A stretch of 64,000 bases of DNA from Bacillus sp. SD075. GTDB taxonomy: Bacteria > Bacillota > Bacilli > Bacillales > DSM-1321. The stretch is from NCBI RefSeq assembly GCF_017355165.1, contig NZ_JADILK010000024.1:1-64000 (forward strand), read 5' to 3'. The notes beneath the pieces are model-generated. The model was not told where the DNA came from. It searched no databases and was given only the letters and a program-made list of their open reading frames with translations. Below, piece by piece: positions 35,875 to 44,018 of the stretch. Position 1 is the first letter of the stretch; each line of letters starts with the position of its first letter. The position numbers were made by a program, and so were the translations under genes.

Positions 35875-36000
35875 GTTAATTGGAACGGAAGGAACGAGAC
35901 TCCTGCGGGGAAAGCGCGTCCAAGGGAGACTCCACAGGCGCAAAGAGCGCCGAGGGCGGACCGCCCGCGGAAAGCGAATGCCTGGAGGCAACGTTCAAAC
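35875..36000. repeat. REP-like intergenic element, copy 1
   Basis: Starts GTTAATTGGAACGG and contains GAGACTCCTGCGGG, then GCG-rich hairpins (GGCGGACCGCCCGCGG). The same left end and core occur at 61343-61445. Such GC-rich, ORF-free elements recur in many Bacillus genomes. The right end is degenerate (AACGTTCAAAC). The GC content is far above the surroundings. Confidence 0.7.
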
Positions 36001-36090
36001 TTTATAAACCCTCAAAAAAGGTTTCAGTTGTATCAGTCGACAAACTGAACCTAAATCAAAAAATGGATTTCGGTTTTCATTTTTAACCAG

Positions 36091-36240
36091 TCATGATTGT
36101 ATTTGCTTACTTCCCTTTTTTTCATTGATAGCTTTTTGATCGATTTTTGTATAGATGCGTTCCACTTCAGTTTTGTCATGCAACAGAAGCTCGCGGTTTT
36201 CTTTTAGCAGTTCAGTATAAGATTTCCTTCTCCTAGACAT
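36091..36240 (-). CDS. fbpB: Fur-regulated basic protein B (FbpB)
   Basis: The 49-residue basic protein starts MSRRRKSYTELLKENREL, closely like FbpB of B. subtilis, and continues with EVERIYTKIDQKA. FbpB works with the small RNA FsrA to lower translation of iron-rich proteins during iron starvation. ATG 36240 overlaps the end of fbpA by eight bases, so translation is coupled. Third gene of the flavodoxin-fbpA-fbpB operon under a Fur box. Confidence 0.82.
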   Translation of the reverse strand: MSRRRKSYTELLKENRELLLHDKTEVERIYTKIDQKAINEKKGSKQIQS

Positions 36241-36400
36241 TTTTTAATTCACCTCTCAAGTGATTGAATTCCTTTTGCAGGACAACTAACGGAAGCTCGT
36301 ATAGTTGTTTATTATATTTTTTAAAAATCCCGAATTTCAGAAGTTCTTGTATAAGTTCCTCTTTCTTTGCTTCTCCCTTTGCACTTAATTGGGTAATCAT
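36233..36400 (-). CDS. fbpA: Fur-regulated basic protein A (FbpA)
   Basis: The 55-residue basic protein starts MITQLSAKGEAKKEELIQEL and continues GIFKKYNKQLYELPL and LQKEFNHLRGEL, the FbpA pattern of a short helical basic peptide (with ELP-LQKE). It is implicated in the iron-sparing response, with FsrA. The ATG shares its A with the flavodoxin stop (TGATG), and AAGGAGG precedes it, so the two are translationally linked. Confidence 0.8.
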   Translation of the reverse strand: MITQLSAKGEAKKEELIQELLKFGIFKKYNKQLYELPLVVLQKEFNHLRGELKNV

Positions 36401-36933
36401 CAAGGGCCCTCCTTAACAAAAAATGCTGATTTTTGGTATTTTGGGTTGCCTAGCATTCGATCCCACATGAAGAATCTCCACTTCTTCCTCTTACTTCCCC
36501 ATATAAGGGCATGCTCTGCAAAGTCTTCACATTTCCTTAATTGTTCGTATGTACTGCTTTCATGGTGTATTTTCAAAACTCGATTATATACATTAAATCC
36601 AAATTGCTTCATTTTTTCGGAAAGGATATCTATCGCGGCGCAAGGTTTCGAATGGGTCAAGTCGCCGGCACCAAAGAATGCTACTTTCACTCCAGCAAAG
36701 TCCACTTGGTCAATTTCTTCATAAAACTCGTTTGCTTCGTACGGTAAATCTTCAAGATTCCATGTATATAAACCAATAAAGGCCAGGTCAAAATCCTTTA
36801 AAGCATCAACTTCAACAATATCCAATCTTTCCATATATACTTCACAGCCGACAGCCTTCATTCTATTCTTTATGTTTATAGCCATTTTCTCGGTATTACC
36901 GGATAAACTGACATAACCAATGAATACCTTCAT
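36400..36933 (-). CDS. Fur-regulated flavodoxin-family protein
   Basis: The 177-residue protein has the FMN phosphate loop YVSLSGNTEKMA near the N-terminus (a flavodoxin S-x-S-GNT form), GLYTWNLEDLPYEANEFYEE for the ring-binding loop, and FFGAGDLTHSKPCAAIDIL. The last ~25 residues are basic and extra to standard flavodoxins. Flavodoxins replace ferredoxin when iron is low. A promoter overlapped by a Fur box is 50-70 bases upstream. First gene of an operon with fbpA and fbpB. Confidence 0.83.
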   Translation of the reverse strand: MKVFIGYVSLSGNTEKMAINIKNRMKAVGCEVYMERLDIVEVDALKDFDLAFIGLYTWNLEDLPYEANEFYEEIDQVDFAGVKVAFFGAGDLTHSKPCAAIDILSEKMKQFGFNVYNRVLKIHHESSTYEQLRKCEDFAEHALIWGSKRKKWRFFMWDRMLGNPKYQKSAFFVKEGP

Positions 36934-36977
36934 CTATATCACCTTCCTAATTGAGAATCACTTTCATTACATCTCTC

Positions 36978-37007
36978 ACTATAAATGAAAATGATTCTCA
37001 TTGTCAA
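36978..37007 (-). promoter_or_regulatory. promoter with Fur box for flavodoxin-fbpAB
   Basis: On the - strand TTGACA (37007-37002), 18 bases, then TATAGT (36983-36978). Between them lies GAAAATGATTCTCATTGTC (36987-37005, plus strand). Its core TGAAAAT-G-ATTCTCA differs from the 7-1-7 Fur consensus at two places. Fur-iron binding would block this promoter. Confidence 0.88.
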
Positions 37008-37226
37008 TTATTTACCTCCACTAATTAAATGAAAAAGTCCGTCTTCGTTCTATTTACAGGGTAAATGCCCTGTAAATAAAGAGTAATTACCAAAATAATG
37101 AAGTGAAAAAGACTATTTTCATAAAGATTACCGATATAAACTGACTACTATATAGGTAGATATATAAAAAAACACCACCCAATTTCATATCTACCTTTCT
37201 TGTTTTTGTCATAACTCCATAAATAT

Positions 37227-37376
37227 ATGAATTCATTATGGAAAATAGTACGTTTATTATTTTTATTTTCAATATTTTTGATCACTAGTTTTCCCAATCA
37301 AACAAAAGCAGAATATACAGATCCAGCTAAAAGATTAACAGAAGTAATGACACAAGAGGCAGTGCCAACAATTTAG
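37227..37376 (+). CDS. 49-residue ORF with signal peptide, possible secreted peptide
   Basis: MNSLWKIVRLLFLFSIFLIT, then SFPNQTKA and EYTDPAKRLTEVMTQEAVPT, reads as a signal peptide with a plausible cleavage after TKA and a 21-residue mature part. No ribosome site is seen, and the repeat element starts 19 bases after the stop, so it may be the 5' end of a gene cut by that element. The frame on the other strand is less convincing. Confidence 0.3.
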   Translation: MNSLWKIVRLLFLFSIFLITSFPNQTKAEYTDPAKRLTEVMTQEAVPTI

Positions 37377-37394
37377 TATGTACTATTTTACAGA

Positions 37395-37782
37395 AAAAAG
37401 AGGCTGGGACATAACTAAATAAACCATCCTCAAAGACGAATCATTCTACGTTATTCTACCTATTAAACATCATGCTGCTTTCGTATATGTTGTTTTTATT
37501 CATCCATTCAAGCTGTAAGAACAAGTTCGTTCCATTGCGCTACAGACACCCGCGGGGAGGAAGCGGGGCCTCCTCGGCAAGCCTGCGGGTCTCAGCCTTC
37601 CCTCTATTTCCCTTAGTAGTCGATTGTCTTCCGCTCCATTACACTAGATTTTTAAAAAAAGGATGCAAAAAGCAACAAAATCTATGGAAAAGAACAAATA
37701 AAGACCCGATCTATTAGCCGGAAATTCCGCTTATAGTTCGGGCTTATCGTTGACTAAAATTCTTATGTCCCAGCCTCTTTTT
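37395..37782. repeat. 388 bp intergenic element with 20 bp perfect inverted ends, copy A
   Basis: Ends AAAAAGAGGCTGGGACATAA (37395-37414) and TTATGTCCCAGCCTCTTTTT (37763-37782) are exact inverted copies. The inside has no transposase, but a GC-rich core (~37530-37640) with CCTCCTCGGCAAGCC and GTCTTCCGCTCCATTACAC. A nearly identical copy in the same orientation is at 55334-55716. It looks like a MITE-like or REP-type non-coding element. It ends ten bases from the stop of the RND pump gene and could act as its terminator. Confidence 0.85.
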
Positions 37783-37791
37783 ATAGCTTCC

Positions 37792-40700
37792 TTACATCTC
37801 GACTTGTTCGTTAACGGGTTCTCTCTGTTTTTTCGATTTTTTATAGTACAGCAATTCATATATACATGGAATGACGATAAGTGTGAGCAGTGTAGAAACA
37901 GCTAGCCCGCCAATGACAACGATCGCTAAACTTTGTGAAACCAAGCTTCCTGTTTCCGCTTTTTTATATAAAAGTGGTAGCATGGCACAAATCGTTGCTA
38001 CGGCCGTCATGATGATCGGACGGAATCTTGTGGCTGTCGCTTCGACGATCGCATCACGGATAATCATTTTTTCTTCGTTTTGTTTGACTCGATCCAGAAG
38101 CACAATCGCGTTTGTCACAACAATTCCAATTAACATGAGAGCACCCAGCAGTGCTGTAATATCGACTGGAATTCGACTGATAATCAATCCTAATACCGCT
38201 CCAATAGCAGCGAATGGCAAGGAGAATAGAATGGCGATCGGTGCTTTGATCGATTTAAATGTTATAACCATGATTAAAAAGACAATGCCGATCGATATTA
38301 ACATCGTAAGGAATAAATCAGAAAAATCATCTGTCTGCTGAGCACTGGCTCCCCCGACTAAAATTTCTACATCATTCGGAATATCAAGTCCTTTGTTCTC
38401 CTTATCTCCAAATATCTCAAGATTTATTTTACTTGCAATATCGGAAAGCTTAGCCGGATCGACTGTTGCAGTTAGTTGAAGATACGTTTCTCCATCTTTA
38501 TGGAACTGTGTTGTTGCACTCTCTTCGCTCTTTAAAGAAGCAACCTTGGACACTGGGGCTAGACCGCCATCTGTCATAATCGGAATACTTTTTAAATCCT
38601 CTGGTTCTTTAGGATCTAAGATTGGTTCAAGGACGACAGGTGTTTGCTTATCCCGTAAAGTTATATGGCCGATAGGAGTTTTATTAAGCATGATACCTAA
38701 TTGTTGACCTATTTGTTCTGTATTGCCTTTAGCTGGATCTACCTTGAATGAATAAATCGTTTTCTTTTCGTCTTGGTTCGTTGTAACCTCTTCAATACCT
38801 TTAATATCCTGAATTCCTTCTTTGACCTTTTTGGCCATCAGTTCCAAATCTTCAACATTACTGCCAATCACATCTATTGTAATGTTCGTCTTTGATGCCC
38901 CCATCATAAAAGAAGAAGCGGTGGCCGTAAGCTTCGCATCAGGATAGTTTTCTTGTTCCTTTTCCATTTTTTCCAGGATTGAATCTACATTTGCTTTATC
39001 CTTTACCAGGATGCCGAAAGTAGCTTCAGTGGGTGATGTGACTGCGCCATATTGCGCTGTCTCGGCAGAGTTTCCTAATTGCATGAAGATATTATCCACT
39101 TCACTCATATCCTGCATCGTTTCTTCGAGTTCAATCGCTTTTTCCTTTACTTTCTCATAGGGATGATCATTTGGATAAGTTAATGTCACAGAGACATAGT
39201 CTGCTGAAGAATTATCAATCGCCCCTTTTGGCATGGAAAAATATGTACCAACGGAACCGACAAACAACAGCATAGCAACAATCAAGACAACCCATTTATG
39301 GTTTAGCGACCACGTAACCAGCTTCGAAAAACGCTTGGCCGGCCGATGTTTTGGCAGCTCCGTCCTTTTCAGCAATCCTGCACTCATTAACGGAACAACC
39401 GTCAATGCCACGATTAAAGAAGCAAGCAAAGAATAAGTGACAGTCAAAGCGAATGGAAGCAGAAACTCTTGAAGCCCTCCATTCAATAAAGCAACCGGCA
39501 AGAAGACGGCTACAGTAGTTAGGGTTGAAGCTGTTATCGCCACTCCCACCTCTTTAGTTGCCCCCATCACCAATTCGATTGAAATCTTCTCCTGCTGCAT
39601 TTTCCGGAAGATATTTTCAATAACAACAATACTATCGTCCACCAAGCGCCCGATCGCAACAGCGACACCGCCCAGTGTCAAAATATTCAGCGTCACTCCC
39701 GACAATGACAGCAAAAATAACGTAAAGGCAAGAGATAACGGTATGGATACGATTGTAATGAATGTAGATCGTACATTCCGTAAGAAGACCATGATTACAA
39801 TCGTAGCGAATAACGCACCCAGCAGAACTTCTTTTACCATCGTCTGAACGGAAGTCTTCACCATATCAGCTGTGGATAAATAAATGGTCGATTCCTGGTC
39901 ACCATACTTTTCATTAATTTCTTTTGCTACTTTTTCAACCTCTTCACTGATTGTGACAGCATTTGATTGACTGTCCTTGATAATGCTTAAATCAATGCTT
40001 TCCGTTCCGTTAAAACGACTGACGAGGCTATCATCCTTCGCTTCATCAACTTTTGCTATTTCTCCAAGTGTTACCTTTGGGGTGACCTTTAACGCTTTTA
40101 ATTTTTCAATACTTGTTAAATCCCCGATAACCTTGATGTTACTTGCCTTCCCATCAATCACTTTTTCTCCTACGGCCATAGCTGCATTCTGACCGTTAAG
40201 GACGCTCATGATATCTTGAATGGAGACTTTCTTTATAGCCAATTCTTCATTATCCACTTTGACTGAAAGAATGGATTGGGAAACGCCAAATGTCTGTACA
40301 TCCGAAACCCCTTTAATATCTTTATACAAAGGCTCTAATTCTTTCTTGGTAAAGTCTATATTTTCAGCTGTTAACCCATCCTTAAAAGTAACAGCTACAA
40401 ATGAAATGGGAATCATTGATGTATTTAACTGTGTAATAGTAGGCTTTGCCATGCTTTGTGGCAGCGCTACACTGCCTAATGCCTCTTGAACATCAAGTTT
40501 CGCTTGTTTCATATCCGATCCGGCTTCAAAGAATAGATCAACTTTTGAAAATCCATCTCCAGTGGTGGAGTATATTGAACTCTTTCCTTTAACCCCTGTA
40601 ACCGCTCTTTCAATCGGATCTGTAACTTGTGCTTCCATTGTTTTCGAATCGGTGCCCTGCCCCATTGTGATAATCGTAACTTGTGGATTATCAGCAGATG

Positions 40701-40815
40701 GTAAAAATTCCATCGGCAGTTTGAAATAACTGACAACTCCTATCAACAAAATAAATATGGTTACCAATGAAACGGCAGCCTTGTTCTTAAACGACCACTT
40801 AGTAAAAAGCTCCAC
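37792..40815 (-). CDS. swrC: RND efflux pump, SwrC/YerP-like
   Basis: The 1,007-residue RND (AcrB-type) transporter has twelve membrane helices in two halves and two large outer loops. Landmarks include FKLPMEFLPSADNPQVTI at the start, GGVAVAIGRLVDDSIVVIEN (the helix-4 Asp pair for proton relay) and LIGIVVTNAIVLLD in the second half. In Gram-positives the best-known member is SwrC, needed for surfactin resistance and swarming. There is no adaptor or outer-membrane gene nearby, as expected. A single gene; the 388 bp repeat follows its stop directly. Confidence 0.85.
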   Translation of the reverse strand: MELFTKWSFKNKAAVSLVTIFILLIGVVSYFKLPMEFLPSADNPQVTIITMGQGTDSKTMEAQVTDPIERAVTGVKGKSSIYSTTGDGFSKVDLFFEAGSDMKQAKLDVQEALGSVALPQSMAKPTITQLNTSMIPISFVAVTFKDGLTAENIDFTKKELEPLYKDIKGVSDVQTFGVSQSILSVKVDNEELAIKKVSIQDIMSVLNGQNAAMAVGEKVIDGKASNIKVIGDLTSIEKLKALKVTPKVTLGEIAKVDEAKDDSLVSRFNGTESIDLSIIKDSQSNAVTISEEVEKVAKEINEKYGDQESTIYLSTADMVKTSVQTMVKEVLLGALFATIVIMVFLRNVRSTFITIVSIPLSLAFTLFLLSLSGVTLNILTLGGVAVAIGRLVDDSIVVIENIFRKMQQEKISIELVMGATKEVGVAITASTLTTVAVFLPVALLNGGLQEFLLPFALTVTYSLLASLIVALTVVPLMSAGLLKRTELPKHRPAKRFSKLVTWSLNHKWVVLIVAMLLFVGSVGTYFSMPKGAIDNSSADYVSVTLTYPNDHPYEKVKEKAIELEETMQDMSEVDNIFMQLGNSAETAQYGAVTSPTEATFGILVKDKANVDSILEKMEKEQENYPDAKLTATASSFMMGASKTNITIDVIGSNVEDLELMAKKVKEGIQDIKGIEEVTTNQDEKKTIYSFKVDPAKGNTEQIGQQLGIMLNKTPIGHITLRDKQTPVVLEPILDPKEPEDLKSIPIMTDGGLAPVSKVASLKSEESATTQFHKDGETYLQLTATVDPAKLSDIASKINLEIFGDKENKGLDIPNDVEILVGGASAQQTDDFSDLFLTMLISIGIVFLIMVITFKSIKAPIAILFSLPFAAIGAVLGLIISRIPVDITALLGALMLIGIVVTNAIVLLDRVKQNEEKMIIRDAIVEATATRFRPIIMTAVATICAMLPLLYKKAETGSLVSQSLAIVVIGGLAVSTLLTLIVIPCIYELLYYKKSKKQREPVNEQVEM

Positions 40816-40956
40816 GCACTAATCACCCCTGAATATAATTTAAAAGAAAATAATTCCATTTTAAATCTTACCATATATTACTAACTACGAAGTGTTAATT
40901 TTTTATTGATTTTTATATTTTTCTATGTCCTTCGGTTCGGAGAACTTTTCCACAAA

Positions 40957-40978
40957 AAAAAGGCTGTGCAGCAGCCTC
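40957..40978 (-). terminator. terminator after the 61-residue membrane protein gene
   Basis: AGGCTG (40961-40966) pairs with CAGCCT (40972-40977), followed on the - strand by eight T. It supports a real transcription unit ending here. Confidence 0.7.
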
Positions 40979-40995
40979 AAAGAAACAACCTTGGA

Positions 40996-41181
40996 TTATT
41001 TATATCCTTTGAAAAAAAGCATAACGATAGCCAACACCATTACCCCGATAAGTAATAACGGGCCGATGCCCGAGCTATACACGAAGTATACCTTGATGTG
41101 GCGAAAAAGGAGCACGATAAGAAATAGGAATAACAGGAAACACAAAATCATGATCAGAGCGGTATTTTTATTCCGGTACAA
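40996..41181 (-). CDS. 61-residue membrane protein, unknown
   Basis: A TTG start at 41181, preceded by GGGG, gives MYRNKNTALIMILCFLLFLF and a second helix around VYFVYSSGIGPLLLIGVMVL, with a basic end (FFKGYK). Two helices with a short basic loop. No family recognised. The hairpin terminator about 20 bases past the stop makes expression plausible. Confidence 0.5.
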   Translation of the reverse strand: MYRNKNTALIMILCFLLFLFLIVLLFRHIKVYFVYSSGIGPLLLIGVMVLAIVMLFFKGYK

Positions 41182-41308
41182 GTAACCAGCCCCATTTTAA
41201 TAGCATTATTTACACTAAGGAAAAGATCATACGAATGCATGCTCTAGCAACAACATTCCGTTAAGAAACAATATGCAGCCCATGTTTTGTACTATTCTGT
41301 ATATCAAA

Positions 41309-41333
41309 TAAAAAAGGGTTGCCGCAGCAACCC
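41309..41333 (-). terminator. terminator of the polysaccharide deacetylase gene
   Basis: GGGTTGC and GCAACCC form a 7 bp stem around CGCA with AAAAAA on the left, giving a T run on the - strand. Confidence 0.8.
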
Positions 41334-41368
41334 GATTATTCGAAATCGTTTGGACGGTATAAATGAAA

Positions 41369-42067
41369 CTACAATGCCTGAAGCTCATTGACCGTTACAA
41401 ACCTATACCCTTCGTTCGTTAACTCTTGTAAGATCCCTTCAATCGCTTGAAGTTCTTTACCCGTATCATCATACATCGGATGCATTAGGATGATCGAACC
41501 TGGTTCTATATTTCCCTTCACATACTTCACTTTGTCAGAAGCAGCAGTGTAATAGCTATCCGGTTCAAGATTCCAGGTAATGGTCTCCCTATCATTTTTA
41601 TTTAAATAATAAGGCAAACCTATGATTTTTTTCCCGTTTGGCGGCCGGACATCAATTTCACCCTTATATCCGGAGTTCTGAATTAATTTATCCGTTTTCT
41701 CGATCTCCGCCTTGATATAAGAGGGCGATTTAAAAACCATCCGTCTGTGGGAATACGTGTGATTGCCAACCTGATGCCCTGCTTCCGCTATTTTTCCAGC
41801 TTCCTCTGGGTACTTTTCGATTTCGTTCCCAATCAGGAAGAATGTAGCTTTTACACCGTATTTTTCCAATAACAGAAGGATTTCATTTACATTCTTCGAT
41901 GGGCCATCATCAAAAGTCAAAGCGACCACTTTTTCATTCGTCCCGACTTTAGCCGTCAATCCACCGAATACCTGATATGTTCTCGAATTCATTAATTTAT
42001 ACGTACCAAGCAATAGCAGGAAAACAACAAGGATTCCCACTCCAATGAATATCAGTTTCTTTTTCAT
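41369..42067 (-). CDS. polysaccharide deacetylase (NodB domain)
   Basis: The 232-residue protein has an N-terminal membrane anchor (~5-25) and a NodB domain: TFDDGP (catalytic Asp and metal Asp), NHTYSHRR (two metal His), RPPNGKK and the later catalytic-His region SIILMHPMYDD. It removes acetyl groups from a polymer, probably peptidoglycan or another cell-wall sugar at the outer face. All key residues are present. A single gene with its own terminator. Confidence 0.87.
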   Translation of the reverse strand: MKKKLIFIGVGILVVFLLLLGTYKLMNSRTYQVFGGLTAKVGTNEKVVALTFDDGPSKNVNEILLLLEKYGVKATFFLIGNEIEKYPEEAGKIAEAGHQVGNHTYSHRRMVFKSPSYIKAEIEKTDKLIQNSGYKGEIDVRPPNGKKIIGLPYYLNKNDRETITWNLEPDSYYTAASDKVKYVKGNIEPGSIILMHPMYDDTGKELQAIEGILQELTNEGYRFVTVNELQAL

Positions 42068-42168
42068 GCAATACCTATCTTTCTATAAGTTTTTAAATCC
42101 AATGACCTATTATAGCAAATCACTGAACGAAAACACTTATTGTTCCCTTCCGAACGAACCGTCTACAT

Positions 42169-42618
42169 TCACTTTACATGTATCAATTCAAAACGCTCAC
42201 ACACAAGCAGCATATCTTCTTTAAATGTGTGGCCGATTTTGTCCAGTTCTTCTTTCAGCCATTTTTCATGAGCATCCCACCAGTATGCATGGGTTCGATC
42301 GCCTTCCCCTTCTGCAATCGCAAACTCTTCACTCACTTCATTCATGGGCAATACTTCGACTTTCACTGTTTGTATGATGGCTAAGGGCTCATCCTCACTG
42401 CTTAAAATAATGCTGTAATCACCCACGGATGGTAATGGTTCATTTTCTTCTTCATAAAAAACATACCCAGAGCACGTAGCCGTTTTTTTCCCTACGATCA
42501 CCAATTGGGCCAAATGATCGGGATCGGCCCCGAATTGCCATGCACTGACTGCCTGGGGTTTTTCTTCGTCTTTCCCCTGCCAAAATTCATTCCAATATAA
42601 TTCCGCTTTTACATTCAT
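42169..42618 (-). CDS. ASCH-domain protein
   Basis: ATG 42618 follows GGGAGAA and gives 149 residues; the longer frame runs into a neighbouring VOC remnant. AYWWDAHEKW, AWQFGADPDHLAQLV, GKKTATCSGYVFYE and EPLAIIQTVKVEVLP are the ASCH family pattern (RNA-binding-like, PUA-related fold; some members act on modified cytidine). The function here is unknown. Confidence 0.8.
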   Translation of the reverse strand: MNVKAELYWNEFWQGKDEEKPQAVSAWQFGADPDHLAQLVIVGKKTATCSGYVFYEEENEPLPSVGDYSIILSSEDEPLAIIQTVKVEVLPMNEVSEEFAIAEGEGDRTHAYWWDAHEKWLKEELDKIGHTFKEDMLLVCERFELIHVK

Positions 42619-42655
42619 TCTATGATTCTCCCATTCTGTTCTGACATGATCATTC

Positions 42656-42931
42656 TTAAAATTTTGCATTCTCCAGTTTATCCAAACGATTTCCATCTCG
42701 ATCACTGAAGTGAATTTTAGCGTGGGCATATTCCCCGTGAGGCATCACGAAGGGTTCAATTGGGTGCAATCCGCCTCTTGGCGCATAGCCTCTATCTTCA
42801 AGGCATGCGACTGAGCTCTTTAGATCTTCCAGTGATACTTGAAAAGCGGTATGCCATAGGGAGGGATGATACTCAACCTCCACTTTTACCGTTTCCCCAT
42901 GCCCCAACCTTGTGATCCAACTGCAAACCAA
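42656..42931 (-). pseudogene. fragment of a glyoxalase/VOC-family gene
   Basis: The 91-residue frame has the C-terminal VOC pattern HTAFQVSLEDLKSSVACLED, GYAPRGGLHPIEPF and HAKIHFSDRDGNRLDKLE. The first strand and helix (about 40-50 residues) of the fold are missing and there is no proper start, so this is likely a 5'-truncated relic. It ends 37 bases before the ASCH gene start. It might still be expressed from an unseen start. Confidence 0.5.
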
Positions 42932-42962
42932 TCCCTTTATCTTATTGGTCTACGAGGCAATT

Positions 42963-43259
42963 CTATTCCCCAGTTAACAATAGAGTGATGACGATGACCC
43001 AAAATATAAAGAATGACGAGGAAAAAACCAAAGAAATGATAGAAATCACCTTTTTCTCCGTTTTCTTCAAAATTCCTATGACAGATAGGACGATGCCGGC
43101 AATCGTAAGGAAAAATGTGATATAATCACCTGTCATGTTCCCGATATTTCCCATTCTAATAGGTGTAATAAAAACGGTAAAAAAGCAAATGATTCCAATG
43201 ATGAATGAAGTAAAACTAATTGCACCGTACCTCTTCTGAATGCATGCTTCGTTTTCCAT
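42963..43259 (-). CDS. 98-residue membrane protein, unknown
   Basis: ATG 43259 has AAAGGGTGAG upstream, better than the longer frame. Three hydrophobic segments (residues ~12-32, 45-65 and 72-95) are separated by a polar loop (RMGNIGNMTGD) and a KKTEKK stretch. It resembles small DUF-type membrane proteins of Bacillus, but I cannot place it. It lies just upstream of the VOC fragment and ASCH gene on the same strand and may share their transcript. Confidence 0.55.
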   Translation of the reverse strand: MENEACIQKRYGAISFTSFIIGIICFFTVFITPIRMGNIGNMTGDYITFFLTIAGIVLSVIGILKKTEKKVISIISLVFSSSFFIFWVIVITLLLTGE

Positions 43260-43378
43260 CGAGCTCACCCTTTCATCAGTTTTTAAATCCTCTATCATCT
43301 ATTAATATCTCACAAATAATTTTAACATATAATGCCATTCGAATTATTGTGCACAAAAAAGGGACAAAAAACCGTGAA

Positions 43379-43831
43379 TTAAAGCTTCATTTTCATGCCT
43401 TCATGAGTGGCTTTGAATCCTAAACGTTCATAAAAGCGCAGCGTTTCTTCCCGCTTTTTATCGGTGGTCAGCTGAATGATATGGCAGCCCCTCTTCCTTG
43501 CACGGTCAATCGCATATTGAATCAACTTGCTGCCAATACCTTTCCCTCGTTCTGAAGATACCGTCCGAACCCCTTCGATCGTAGCTCTCCAACCGCCTTG
43601 ATGGGTAATATAAGGAGTGAACGTGATTTGCTGCACCCCAACGATTTCCTCACCAAGACATGCTACGATCAATTCATTATTTCCATCTGCATCAATGGAT
43701 TCAAATGCTTTTAGATAGCTTTCGGGAAGGGGATTCTCATATTGCTCCCTTTCCCTCCCCAATACATCATCCGCAAGCATATGTACTATTTCATTTAAGT
43801 CTTTTGCTGTCGCATTCCTGAATAGGACCAT
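43379..43831 (-). CDS. GNAT acetyltransferase
   Basis: The 150-residue one-domain GNAT has beta4 LIVACLGEEIVGVQQITFTP, the acetyl-CoA loop SSERGKGIGSKLIQYAIDRA (RGKGIG, an exact Q/RxxGxG/A motif) and the end RFYERLGFKATHEGMKMKL. All core elements are complete. The substrate is unknown. A single gene. Confidence 0.85.
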   Translation of the reverse strand: MVLFRNATAKDLNEIVHMLADDVLGREREQYENPLPESYLKAFESIDADGNNELIVACLGEEIVGVQQITFTPYITHQGGWRATIEGVRTVSSERGKGIGSKLIQYAIDRARKRGCHIIQLTTDKKREETLRFYERLGFKATHEGMKMKL

Positions 43832-44018
43832 GCTATCCCTCCTGATATTTACTTACTATCACCCTTTTTTCGTCATGATGAAAACCAACCGTTTATTAAT
43901 AACTTCTGCTAATAGTCCGGCGGTCCTCTTTTCTGAAGGAAAAATAATGACAGATGTAAAAATTGGACCATCAAAAAAAAGACCCCTATAAAAAGGAAGT
44001 CCGTCCAGTACATCATTA

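Noticed and set aside
37087-37272. 61-codon - strand hydrophobic frame
   Set aside because: AT-rich and low complexity, no ribosome site, overlapping the better signal-peptide frame on the + strand.
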